A stretch of DNA of 64,000 nt from Bryobacterales bacterium. Its GTDB lineage: Bacteria; Acidobacteriota; Terriglobia; Bryobacterales; Bryobacteraceae. This document shows positions 33,212 to 43,075 of this stretch, piece by piece (within the stretch, counting starts at the first letter, position 1; every line of letters starts with the position of its first letter). The notes below the pieces were generated by a model that saw nothing but the letters and a program-made list of their open reading frames with translations, was not told where the DNA came from and did not search any database. A program made the position numbers and the translations under genes. Location: the NCBI GenBank assembly GCA_003170295.1, contig PNAJ01000143.1, positions 1-64,000 of the forward strand, given 5' to 3'.

Positions 33212-34780
33212 ATGAGCCGCTCGTTTGGCCGCCTGATCGCGATCAGCTTGCTGACCAGCTTGTCGCTTCGGCTCGCCTTAGGCCAGCCAGAGCGCCAGAC
33301 TGCGCCGCCTAGTCCAGCTCCCCTTCAAGAATCGAAGACTCCCCGCAGGATTGCGCAGGAAGCATCTCCGTCGGTCGTAATCCTTTTTTTGCAAGACAGC
33401 CACGGCCAGCCCACCTTTCTTGGAAGTGGCTTCGTCCTCCGAGACGGCCTTGTTGTTACGAACTGGCACGTAATCGAAGGTGCAGCGAGCGGCTATGGCA
33501 GGATCGTTGGCGGAAGCACGAAGTACAGCCTTACCGGCGCGGTGGCGGTGGACTACGCCCACGATTTGGCAATCGTAGCCGTGGACGGCCTCAAGGCCCC
33601 TGCCCTGCCGATCGGTGATAGTAGTGGGGTCGCCGTAGGTGACGACGTATACGCCATTGGGAATCCAAAAGGGCTCGAGGGCACCTTCTCCCAAGGTATT
33701 GTTAGCGCGGTTCGCGATCAGGAAGGCCGTACCTTTCTCCAGATAACTTCGCCTATTTCCCCCGGAAGCAGTGGGGGCCCGGTTCTCAACAATCGCGGCC
33801 AGGTGATCGGTATTGCTGTTGCGATAGTTACAGGCGGCCAGAACCTCAACCTTGCCGTTCCGTCATCATACCTGGTTTCGCTCGCCGCCAACCTGCCTAC
33901 CGACGTGGTACCTCTATCGCGCTCGCGCGCCACGCTGCTGCGCGCCGACAAGCTGACTAAGAAGATGACGGCTCGGGTATCGGAAGAAGCCGAGGCGTTT
34001 CAGAGGCTCGCGCCGGAGGTGCTGGGCGAGGAGACTCTGCATCAGCGGTCGATGAAGCCTGTTTCGCATTTTCATCCGCGGGTGGGAAGCGCGGCGACGA
34101 CTCCTTTGCAGCCTCAATATCAGGAGAGGACGATTATTTCGGAGTATGGATTTACTTCGTTCTCGGGGGATCTGCATGAGATCCGGCAAGTAACCACGGT
34201 CGACGGCAAGAAGATCGAGGATGCGAAGAGAGCGCAGGCGGCGCTGGCCAAGGCGATCACGGCCAACGACGATGCCCGGAAAAAAGCGCTGCTGAAACAG
34301 TTCGAGAAATACGGACTGTTGGGCGCGGTGACGGATTACGGGCAGGCTCTGCTGCTGTTCACGCGGCGCAACATGGAGCGGTACGAGTTCACCACGAAGG
34401 GCGAGAACTTGCTGAATGGGCAAAAGGTGCGCGTATTCGGGTACCGGCAGATCGATGGGCCGGAGGCGCTGACGCTGATCGAGGAAAAAAAGAACGACCA
34501 GGTGAAGCATCTGCGGATTGAGGGCGAGCTGTGGGTGCACACCGATACTTTTGTGCCGGTGCGGATCGTGATGGTGGCGAGCCAGGGCGTGGACGAGGAT
34601 CGGGTGAAGGAAGAGGCGTCGATCGATTACGCGATGAGCGCGTACGGCGCGCTGTTGCCGTTGAAGACGGAGCATCGGGAGACGCGGGGCGGGAAGATCG
34701 CGGCGGAGAATCAGTTCAGCTACGCGAATTTTAAGAAGTTCGGGGCGTCGAGCGACATTACGTTTGAGAGTGGGAAGTGA
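33212..34780 (+). CDS. Trypsin-like S1C protease fused to an acidobacterial C-terminal domain
   Basis: 522 residues with a signal peptide (MSRSFGRLIAISLLTSLSLR). The protease part (about 45-230) carries the triad: TNWHVIEG (His about 86), YAHDLAIVAV (Asp about 118) and SPGSSGGPVL (Ser about 187). No PDZ domain follows. The C-terminal 290 residues contain EFTTKGENLLNGQKVRVFGY and end in FSYANFKKFGASSDITFESG, a domain also seen at the end of 43076-44677 (YRKFGADSTITFDGKE). The two halves differ in style, as if joined. It probably acts in the envelope; the C-domain may be LolA-like and bind lipid. Confidence 0.82.
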   Translation: MSRSFGRLIAISLLTSLSLRLALGQPERQTAPPSPAPLQESKTPRRIAQEASPSVVILFLQDSHGQPTFLGSGFVLRDGLVVTNWHVIEGAASGYGRIVGGSTKYSLTGAVAVDYAHDLAIVAVDGLKAPALPIGDSSGVAVGDDVYAIGNPKGLEGTFSQGIVSAVRDQEGRTFLQITSPISPGSSGGPVLNNRGQVIGIAVAIVTGGQNLNLAVPSSYLVSLAANLPTDVVPLSRSRATLLRADKLTKKMTARVSEEAEAFQRLAPEVLGEETLHQRSMKPVSHFHPRVGSAATTPLQPQYQERTIISEYGFTSFSGDLHEIRQVTTVDGKKIEDAKRAQAALAKAITANDDARKKALLKQFEKYGLLGAVTDYGQALLLFTRRNMERYEFTTKGENLLNGQKVRVFGYRQIDGPEALTLIEEKKNDQVKHLRIEGELWVHTDTFVPVRIVMVASQGVDEDRVKEEASIDYAMSAYGALLPLKTEHRETRGGKIAAENQFSYANFKKFGASSDITFESGK

Positions 34781-34838
34781 AAAGACGCCGGCTGAAGCCG
34801 ACGCTCGAAGCTAAAGCTCGCGCCACGCGGAATCAGAC

Positions 34839-35471
34839 ATGAGAATTGTCTATCTGCACGGGTTTGCTTCCAGCCCGCAATCGAGCAAGGCGCGGTTTTT
34901 TGCGGAACGGTTTGGGGAAATCGGCGTGCCGTTTCTGGCTCCTCAGCTCGATGAGGGGAATTTTGAGGGGTTGACCATCAGCGGGCAGTTGCGGGTGGTG
35001 GAAAAAGCTGCGGCGGGCGAGGCGGTGGTGTTGATGGGGTCGAGCCTGGGTGGGTATATCGCCGCGCTCTATGCGGCGCGCCACAGGGAGATAGAAAAAC
35101 TGGTGCTGCTGGCGCCGGCGTTTCATTTTCCGACGCGATGGAAGGCCCGGTACTCGCCGGATGAACTGGCACTTTGGCGTCTGCGGGGGTCCATTCCATT
35201 TTTCCATTACGGGTTCAACGAAGAGCGCGGGCTGGGATTCCAGATGGTCGAGGATGCGGTGAAATACGAGGACGAGCCGGCGTTTGAGCAGCCGGCACTG
35301 GTGCTGCATGGGCGCGGGGATGACGTGGTTCCGGCTCAGGTATCTAAGGCGTTTGCGGAGGGTCATCGGAACGTGACGCTGCGGCTGATCGATTCGGGAC
35401 ACGCGCTGACCGACGTGCTGCCGGAATTGTGGACGGAGACCGCGACGTTTCTCGGATTCCAAAGTCCATAG
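34839..35471 (+). CDS. YqiA-like alpha/beta-hydrolase (esterase)
   Basis: 210 residues. YLHGFASSPQSSKARFFAER at the start, the nucleophile elbow MGSSLGGYIAALYA (Ser about 69), LVLHGRGDDVVPAQ (Asp about 163) and the histidine in LIDSGHAL (about 188) form a complete catalytic set. YqiA-type proteins hydrolyse short esters; the natural substrate is unknown. No signal peptide. The 58-base gap before it contains two short hairpins (one is CGGCTGAAGCCG at 34789-34800). Confidence 0.88.
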   Translation: MRIVYLHGFASSPQSSKARFFAERFGEIGVPFLAPQLDEGNFEGLTISGQLRVVEKAAAGEAVVLMGSSLGGYIAALYAARHREIEKLVLLAPAFHFPTRWKARYSPDELALWRLRGSIPFFHYGFNEERGLGFQMVEDAVKYEDEPAFEQPALVLHGRGDDVVPAQVSKAFAEGHRNVTLRLIDSGHALTDVLPELWTETATFLGFQSP

Positions 35472-35498
35472 ACTAGGGCTATGTGATAGAGTGAAGGT

Positions 35499-35527
35499 GA
35501 ATTGTGCGGCGGAAAAGATCCTATAAT
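35499..35527 (+). promoter_or_regulatory. Possible promoter of the TonB protein gene
   Basis: A perfect TATAAT at 35522-35527 precedes the TonB gene by about 65 bases. The -35 candidate (GAATTG at 35499-35504, 17 bases away) is weak, so a helper factor may be needed. Confidence 0.4.
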
Positions 35528-35593
35528 CTGAAACCTGCGGCCAATTATGAACGTCTGTAAAATGTGCCAGTGTCACGAGGCGGGGGTACGGTA

Positions 35594-36574
35594 GTGCCGG
35601 AGCAGGAGCTGAAGGACGTCGAAAAGACGGACTTCAACAATCCAGATCATCATTTAGACCGGCTGCTCGCGCCTGAGCTCGAGGAGAAGTGGATTGTCAC
35701 TTTCCTCCGCGACATGAAGGAAGCGATCAACCCGCCTAAATTGCCGCCTCTGGTATTGACTTCGCAGCCAGTCGAGTTGAAGTCGCTGGGCGGAATCTAC
35801 GATGGGAACGAAACCAAGTCGGGGATTGTATCGCTGGCGGTTCACGTGGGCGTCGTGGCGTTGGCTCTGTTTCTGGGTTCTCTGAAGCCTGTGCAGCAAC
35901 TGATCAAGGATCACACCCCCTTGACGTTTACTCCTCTCACTCCCTTTGAGCCGGCGAAGAAGATCGCGTCGGGCGGCGGTGGCGGGGGCGCGCGGTCTCC
36001 TCTCGAAGCGAGCAAGGGGAAGCTGCCGCAAATCTCGCACAAGCAATTTACTCCTCCGCGTGTGGATCAAGTGGACGCGAAACTGCCTATGGTTCCGACC
36101 ATTATTGCGGACACTCCTCCGCCAAACATCAACTCTCCGTTTTACGGCGATCCGTTGAGCCACATGGGCACACCTTCGAACGGCACCGGATTCGGCGGCG
36201 GCATTGGCTCGGGATCGGGCGGCGGCGTCGGGTCGGGTAGAGGGCCGGGTACGGGTCCTGGTTCGGGCGGCGGATTTGGCGGCGGCGTGTATCGCATTGG
36301 CGGTGGAGTATCGATGCCGTCGATTATCAAGAAAGTCGAGCCGGAGTATTCCGAAGAAGCCCGCAAAGCGAAGTGGCAGGGCACGGTCAAGTTGACGGTG
36401 ATCGTCGATGAGACGGGGCATGCCCGCGACATCAAGGTCGAAAAATCGCTGGGGCTAGGGCTCGATCAGAAGGCCATCGAAGCGGTGGAGAAGTGGCTTT
36501 TTAAGCCTGGCATGAAGGACGGCAAACCGGTGTCCGTCTACGCGACGATCGAAGTCACGTTCCATCTGCTCTAA
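35594..36574 (+). CDS. TonB-family energy transducer
   Basis: 326 residues from GTG 35594, chosen for the GAGGCGGGGG just upstream; the frame is open to 35564. A cytoplasmic head of about 75 residues precedes one membrane segment (SGIVSLAVHVGVVALALFLG). The periplasmic part has a Pro/Gly-rich linker, including a Gly-rich stretch near 190-235, and ends in a TonB C-domain (KVEPEYSEEARKAKWQGTVK, KWLFKPGMKDGKPV). It would pass proton-motive energy to outer-membrane receptors such as the Oar-like protein at 50349. No ExbB/ExbD genes are nearby. The unusually long cytoplasmic head is not explained. Confidence 0.9.
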   Translation: MPEQELKDVEKTDFNNPDHHLDRLLAPELEEKWIVTFLRDMKEAINPPKLPPLVLTSQPVELKSLGGIYDGNETKSGIVSLAVHVGVVALALFLGSLKPVQQLIKDHTPLTFTPLTPFEPAKKIASGGGGGGARSPLEASKGKLPQISHKQFTPPRVDQVDAKLPMVPTIIADTPPPNINSPFYGDPLSHMGTPSNGTGFGGGIGSGSGGGVGSGRGPGTGPGSGGGFGGGVYRIGGGVSMPSIIKKVEPEYSEEARKAKWQGTVKLTVIVDETGHARDIKVEKSLGLGLDQKAIEAVEKWLFKPGMKDGKPVSVYATIEVTFHLL

Positions 36575-36594
36575 CCGTTTTTAGAGGTTTCGTC

Positions 36595-37038
36595 ATGAAA
36601 CGTCTGCTCGGCTGCGCACTGCTGGCGGGCATGAGTCTATCCGCCGAAACAATACAATCGACTCTGCTCGCGCTGAAGGATTCGGGCGTCGCACGGAAGG
36701 CGCTGAGCAATCAACTTGTGGATGAAATGATGGCGATGGCGAAGTCGACTCAGAGTCCCTCGCGGGCGGCCGTCGAACGATTCTCCGAGGATTTGACTAC
36801 CGCTCTAGGGGGCCGGGATGTGACTGCGATTCGCGCGGCGGCGTTGGAGAAGGCCATTTCCGACGTGCTCGGCGGCAAGGGGTCGACCTTTGTGCCGGCG
36901 ACCAGCCTGCGAGAAACGCTGGCCGGGTTGGGGATCGATCGACGGACGGTGCAGGCGATCGTGCGTCGCTTCATCGAAATCGGCGAGCAAGTGCGAGGTC
37001 CGGACGATCTGCCCATGATGCTGAAGAAGCTGCGATAG
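36595..37038 (+). CDS. Small exported protein of unknown function
   Basis: 147 residues with a signal peptide (MKRLLGCALLAGMSLSAET). The mature part is helical and contains LVDEMMAMAKSTQSPSRAAV and GLGIDRRTVQAIVRRFIEIG. No metal or catalytic motif. It follows the TonB gene by 20 bases on the same strand and is probably co-transcribed, which suggests an envelope role. A conserved-lineage protein is likely, but none is recognised. Confidence 0.7.
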   Translation: MKRLLGCALLAGMSLSAETIQSTLLALKDSGVARKALSNQLVDEMMAMAKSTQSPSRAAVERFSEDLTTALGGRDVTAIRAAALEKAISDVLGGKGSTFVPATSLRETLAGLGIDRRTVQAIVRRFIEIGEQVRGPDDLPMMLKKLR

Positions 37039-37066
37039 TTCGGTGGCGGGTGTACAGTGAGGAAAC

Positions 37067-39808
37067 ATGGCTTTCGAACTTCCGCGCCAATTCCCGCGCC
37101 ACCGCAGTCTGCCGCAACAACGCATCGCGCTGCTGATCGGCATTGTCGTTCTTGTCCTCCTGTTTAGCCGCTCGATTTGTGGGCTGATCCTGGATTACGC
37201 GTGGTGGGGCGAATTGGGGCAGGTGCCGACCTGGATCCGCATGTCGGCATATCAATACGGGCCGGGGTTGGCTGCGTGGATCATCCTTTGTGTGGTGCTG
37301 TGGATCGCCCATGCGCGTGGGTTGAAGCACGGAGGCACGCGGCTCGGGGAGCATCGGATTTATGCGCGCCTCGCGACGCTTGCGCTTGCGGTGCTGTCGC
37401 TGATCGTGGCTCTGTCGGTGGTGGATGGATGGACTGTGGCGCGATTTTTCGGCGGGGCCGCGACGACTTCGGGCTATACCGATCCGGTTTTCGGGCGCAG
37501 TCTCTCGTTTTACTTTTTCCAGCTCCCGTTTTATTCCATGCTGATCAACTTCGTGACGGCGTGCGCGCTGGCAGGGGGCGTGGTTCACTATGCGACGGCG
37601 CGCGGGTGGCAGTTGAAGCGCGATTTTCCGAGCTTCGGCGGGGGCAACGAGATTGATCTACGCGACCTGCGCGCTTTGGGAACACTGGAATCGACGATGT
37701 TCAAAGGGCTGGTGGTGCTGTTTTTAGTTGCGCTGGCGGCCCAGTTCTGGATCGGCCGGTTCGATTATCTTTTCTCCGATCACGGCAATCTGATGTCGGG
37801 CGTCGATTATGTGCAGCAGAATATCGAGCTGCCGATGCAGGCGGTGAAGGCTTTCGCGGCGCTGCTGGCAGTGGTGCTGGTGCTCACCGGGCGTCGCAAA
37901 CTCGCGATGGCATGCGCGGCGGTGCTGATCGTCGATTGGGCTTTACCTCCGATGGTGAACTCGCTCTATGTGAAGCCGAATGAGCTGGCGCTTGAGAAAC
38001 CGTATCTGGCGCGGCATATTGAGGCTACGCGGTCGGCATACGGGCTGGATCGGCGTGCGAAGGAGACGGAGTTTCTGGCGCAAAAAGAAGGGCGCATCGA
38101 TTTCGCGAAAAATCGTCCGATGCTCGATAACGTCCGCCTGTGGGACTTGCGGGCGTTTCACGATACGCTGAGCCAGAGCCAGCCGCTGCGTCCTTATACT
38201 TATTCCGCTACCGATATCGACCGGTACACCATCGCTGGAAAATTGCGGCAAGTGCTGCTCGCCCCGCGCGAGCTCGACTTGAATCAGTTGGGAGAGGCGA
38301 GGCATTTGTGGGTAAATTCGGCGCTGACGTTCACGCATGGCTACGGGGTGGTGCTGGCCGAGGCGAGCCGGATTACATCGACGGGTCTGCCGGAGCTTCT
38401 CGTCAAGAGCGCGCCTATCGAGGTGCTGACGCCGAGTCTGCACGTGGCGAAGCCGGAGATTTATTTCAGCGAGACGTCGCAGGAACCTGTATTCGTGCGC
38501 ACGGCCCAGGGCGAGTTCAACTATCCTTCGACGAAGAACGACGGCGGATCGTCCGAGGTCAATACGCGCTACGAAGGACACGGCGGATTCCCGATGTCGT
38601 CGTTCGGCATGCGCCTGGTTGCGGCGGTTGCGGAAGGCGACGGCAATATTTTATTGACAAACTCGCTGACGCCGGAAAGCCGGATGATGATCCGGCGGCG
38701 CGTGCCGGAGCGGCTCAGCGCGCTGGCGGGGTTTCTCACCTGGGATAAGGACCCGTACCTGGTGATTACGGAAACGGGGCGTCTGGTCTGGATTGTGGAC
38801 GGATATACGACCAGCGAGTCGCATCCTTATTCGCGTTTGATCGGGATGGACAACGGCGGGCGGTTCAATTACATCCGCAATTCGATCAAGGCGACGGTCG
38901 ACGCATACGACGGCGACGTGCACCTGTACATCTTCGATAACGAAGATCCGCTGATCGCCGCGTACGAACATTTATTCCCGGAATTGTTTACGCCGGGCGC
39001 GGCCATGCCGGCCGATTTGCGGGCGCATGTGAGGTATCCCGAAGTGCTGTTCCGCGCGCAGGCGGAGATGTTCCGGACATATCACATGCGCGATCCGGAA
39101 TCGTTCTACAATCGCGCCGATCAATGGGATGAGGCGACGGGCACGGCGGGGCAGGGAGGGCAGCCGCAGCCGGTGGCTCCTACTTATATGGTGATGACGC
39201 TGCCGGGCGAAACGCAGCCGGAGTTTCTGTTGATGCTGCCGTTTACGCCGCGCGCGAAACAGAATCTGATCGGGTTGATGGTGGCGCGCTGCGACGGTCC
39301 GCACCTGGGCGAACTGGTGTTTCTCGATTTGCCGAAGCAGGAAGTGATCGCGGGTCCGCTGCAGATTGAGGCGCTTATCAATCAGGACCAGACTATTTCT
39401 AAAGATCTGACGCTGTGGAATCAGCAGGGGTCGCAGGTGCTGCGGAGCCAGATCCTGGCGCTGCCGATCGACCAGACATTCTTATATGTCGCGCCGATTT
39501 ACATCCAGGCGTCGGAAGCGAGAATGCCGCAGTTGAAGAAGGTCGCGCTGGTGATGGGAAATACGCTGGTGTACGCCGATACCTATGAGCAGGCGCTGGC
39601 GCAGTTGGACGCGGGGCAGAAAGGCGTCGCGGCTCCGGTGCAAACAAGAGTCGCGCCGACGGCGACGACGACGGCTGCTTTTACAAATGATGCACGCGTT
39701 GAGGAAATTCGGGCGCATCTGAAGCGATATCGCGATTTCGCGGCGCAGGGCAAGTGGGCGGACGCGGGGAAAGAGCTCGAGGCGATTGAGGCGGCGGTGA
39801 AGCGTTAA
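37067..39808 (+). CDS. UPF0182-family large membrane protein
   Basis: 913 residues. About seven membrane segments lie in the first 310 residues, followed by a large soluble region whose motifs (FWSLSFYFFQLPFYS-like near 145, QPLRPYTYSATDIDRYTI near 375, SSEVNTRYEGHGG near 500, VDGYTTSESHPYS near 577) match UPF0182/COG1615. The function is unknown. The last 100 residues are low-complexity with a final helix. The start is ATG 37067, 28 bases after the preceding gene. It is followed two bases later by the CDF gene. Confidence 0.9.
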   Translation: MAFELPRQFPRHRSLPQQRIALLIGIVVLVLLFSRSICGLILDYAWWGELGQVPTWIRMSAYQYGPGLAAWIILCVVLWIAHARGLKHGGTRLGEHRIYARLATLALAVLSLIVALSVVDGWTVARFFGGAATTSGYTDPVFGRSLSFYFFQLPFYSMLINFVTACALAGGVVHYATARGWQLKRDFPSFGGGNEIDLRDLRALGTLESTMFKGLVVLFLVALAAQFWIGRFDYLFSDHGNLMSGVDYVQQNIELPMQAVKAFAALLAVVLVLTGRRKLAMACAAVLIVDWALPPMVNSLYVKPNELALEKPYLARHIEATRSAYGLDRRAKETEFLAQKEGRIDFAKNRPMLDNVRLWDLRAFHDTLSQSQPLRPYTYSATDIDRYTIAGKLRQVLLAPRELDLNQLGEARHLWVNSALTFTHGYGVVLAEASRITSTGLPELLVKSAPIEVLTPSLHVAKPEIYFSETSQEPVFVRTAQGEFNYPSTKNDGGSSEVNTRYEGHGGFPMSSFGMRLVAAVAEGDGNILLTNSLTPESRMMIRRRVPERLSALAGFLTWDKDPYLVITETGRLVWIVDGYTTSESHPYSRLIGMDNGGRFNYIRNSIKATVDAYDGDVHLYIFDNEDPLIAAYEHLFPELFTPGAAMPADLRAHVRYPEVLFRAQAEMFRTYHMRDPESFYNRADQWDEATGTAGQGGQPQPVAPTYMVMTLPGETQPEFLLMLPFTPRAKQNLIGLMVARCDGPHLGELVFLDLPKQEVIAGPLQIEALINQDQTISKDLTLWNQQGSQVLRSQILALPIDQTFLYVAPIYIQASEARMPQLKKVALVMGNTLVYADTYEQALAQLDAGQKGVAAPVQTRVAPTATTTAAFTNDARVEEIRAHLKRYRDFAAQGKWADAGKELEAIEAAVKR

Positions 39809-39809
39809 A

Positions 39810-40769
39810 ATGGAATTGATGGGACATAGCCACGATCATTCGCATTCGCACGATCACGGCCACTCCCATAACGATGCGGGGACTGGGCGGGCGCTCATTG
39901 CTTCGCTGGTGCTGACGCTAGGGTTTGTCGCGTTTGAGACGGTGGCGGGGTTCCGGGCGTCGAGCCTGGCGCTGCTATCGGACGCGGGGCACAACTTCGC
40001 CGATGCGTTTGCGCTGCTGCTGGCCGCGTTCGGGTTCTACTTGCAATCGCATCCCGCAAATGAAGTGAAGACGTATGGCTACCAGCGCGCGGGCGTGCTG
40101 GCGGCGTTCGCTAACGCCGTATCGTTGGTGGTTCTGGCTCTGCTCCTGTTTTACGAGAGCTACCGGCGGCTGCGGAATCCTCAGCCGGTAGTGGAATCGA
40201 CGATGATCGTGGTCGCGGCGATGGGGCTGGCGATGAATCTGTTCATCGTATGGAAGCTCGGCGGCCACGGACACGACATGAACATTCGAGCGGCGTGGAT
40301 CCATATGCTGGGCGATGCACTGAGCTGCGTCGCAATTATCGTGGGCGCGGTGGCGATCCACTATACCGGATGGCAGATCATCGATCCGGCGCTATCGATT
40401 CTGATCGGCGTCATGATTATATGGTCGGGCTGGGGGATTATTCAGGAATCGCTAAATATCCTGCTCGAAGGACTGCCGAAGGGGATCGAGCTCGAGGAAG
40501 TGACGGGCGGAATGCGCGGCGTGGATGGAGTGATCGACGTCCACGATCTGCACATCTGGAGTCTGGGATCGCAAGCGCACGCGCTGAGCTGCCACGTGCT
40601 GATCGACGACGTTCCTCCGTCGGAGAGTGAGGCGATTTTACGGAACATCAAATCGGTGCTGTGCGACCGGTATTCGATCAAGCACTCGACCATCCAGTTC
40701 GAGCACGTGCGGTGTGAGGATCCGTGCGTGATGGTGAAGAAGAAGCAGCCAGTAGCCAGTAGCCAGTAG
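39810..40769 (+). CDS. Cation diffusion facilitator (CzcD/ZitB-like)
   Basis: 319 residues. A His-rich N-terminus (GHSHDHSHSHDHGHSHND) precedes six membrane segments with the metal-site pattern LLSDAGHNFADAF near 52-64 and LGDALSCVAII near 168, followed by a C-terminal cytoplasmic domain (VHDLHIWSLGSQAHALSCHV). It exports Zn(II) or similar divalent ions by proton antiport. It starts two bases after UPF0182 and is probably translated with it. Confidence 0.94.
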   Translation: MELMGHSHDHSHSHDHGHSHNDAGTGRALIASLVLTLGFVAFETVAGFRASSLALLSDAGHNFADAFALLLAAFGFYLQSHPANEVKTYGYQRAGVLAAFANAVSLVVLALLLFYESYRRLRNPQPVVESTMIVVAAMGLAMNLFIVWKLGGHGHDMNIRAAWIHMLGDALSCVAIIVGAVAIHYTGWQIIDPALSILIGVMIIWSGWGIIQESLNILLEGLPKGIELEEVTGGMRGVDGVIDVHDLHIWSLGSQAHALSCHVLIDDVPPSESEAILRNIKSVLCDRYSIKHSTIQFEHVRCEDPCVMVKKKQPVASSQ

Positions 40770-40892
40770 CCAGAAGTGGTCGGGCGGGATATCTGGCGCT
40801 CTTCTATTCGAGCCGAGGTAGCGCTCGGTTCGAGAAAACGAAGTCGCGTTCGCGCGTCCAACTCGTCCGCACTCTGATATGTTCACTATGAG

Positions 40893-41682
40893 ATGCGTCT
40901 ATCCCAGCGGCCCATTTTGGCACGGACTCTGTTGGTGGTGGGGCTGCTCTGGCTGTGTATTTGGTGGCTGGCACACCCTAGGATTGCTGGAGCACCTGAT
41001 TGGTTTGAGAGTATCGGGCTCCTGCGCTGGCTGCGGAGGCTCGATCCACTTGACAAGTGGGTCGGTATTGTCGCCACCTTCGCCGCCGTCTTCGTAGCAC
41101 TGTTTCAGGATCGTCTCAGGATTTGGCTGCTACGCGCCAAGTTGGAGGTGCGTGTTGAGCCCGGCGTGAGCATTCCGTGGGGCCCTATCTCAGCGCACCA
41201 CTTCCGTCTAGGCGTCAGCGCTAAAGGCTCGATCGCGGCTGAATTCGTCGAAATTCTGATAACAGAGATCTGGATGGCCGGCGAGCAGTTAACGTGGTGG
41301 AGTCCGATGGCGCTTGGCTGGACCGACGGCAACGAATCATATAGAGACCGCCTTTCTGGAAACACCACCAGACTGTGCGATTTCATAATGATGGTGCGAC
41401 CTGGACCAGGAGCAAAAGGTGTGCTCGCGCCTGACGGTTTTACGCGAGCTATCCCTGACTTCGACTTCGGTTCACGGGCGGGGATCAGGATCATGGCTGC
41501 AAGGACCCCTAGGGGCGGACTTACTGCGCTGCTCCCTGGCAGGTAATGTCGCGGTCCTGGAGTTCGCCGCGAAGAACACGAAGCCGTTAAGGCGCGCGTT
41601 CGAGATCGAGTTCGACGGAGACTGGAAATCCGATCCCAACGCTGGCTTGATTTCGATTAGAGAGGTCAATGGTCCGAGCTGA
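40893..41682 (+). pseudogene. Membrane protein of unknown function, apparent +1 frameshift
   Basis: From ATG 40893 the frame encodes two membrane segments (about 10-28 and 55-75) and a beta-rich region (EVRVEPGVSIPWGP, EFVEILITEIWMAGEQ). It ends at a stop at 41544-41546 after an unlike tail. The +1 frame (LAGNVAVLEFAAKNTKPLRR, FEIEFDGDWKSDP) continues to 41682 and looks like the proper end. The shift lies between about 41480 and 41540. The protein may be a small membrane-anchored immune or stress protein; the family is not recognised. Error and decay cannot be separated here. Confidence 0.6.
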
Positions 41683-41726
41683 TCAGTAGGCGTCGCCCTT
41701 GGAGGCCCAGAAGAACCCGCTTCTGG

Positions 41727-42866
<1,140 letters not shown>

Positions 42867-42887
42867 TTAGATTCGGATAGTAATTCG

Positions 42888-42999
42888 CGGTGGGGCGGAC
42901 GCCCCCGTCCGCGCCGGACCCCTGGTCCGGCTCTGGGAGGCACCTAAAGCGGAGGCCGACGCGGGCGTCGGCCGCAGTCCAGGGGGACCGCCCCACATG
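42888..42999. repeat. Composite palindromic repeat, GGGGCGGAC family
   Basis: The outer arms GTGGGGCGG (about 42890) and CCGCCCCAC (about 42989) enclose three inner hairpins: GGACGCCCCCGTCC, CCGGACCCCTGGTCCGG and GCCGACGCGGGCGTCGGC. It is the largest member of the family. It fills most of the gap between the esterase gene and the gene at 43076, which are divergent, so it would affect both leaders. Confidence 0.7.
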
Positions 43000-43075
43000 G
43001 CGGCAACGGCAGCCGAGGAGCGATGAAGCATAATTGCGTACCCTACGGAACCCAAAAAAGCGTCATTATGGAATC

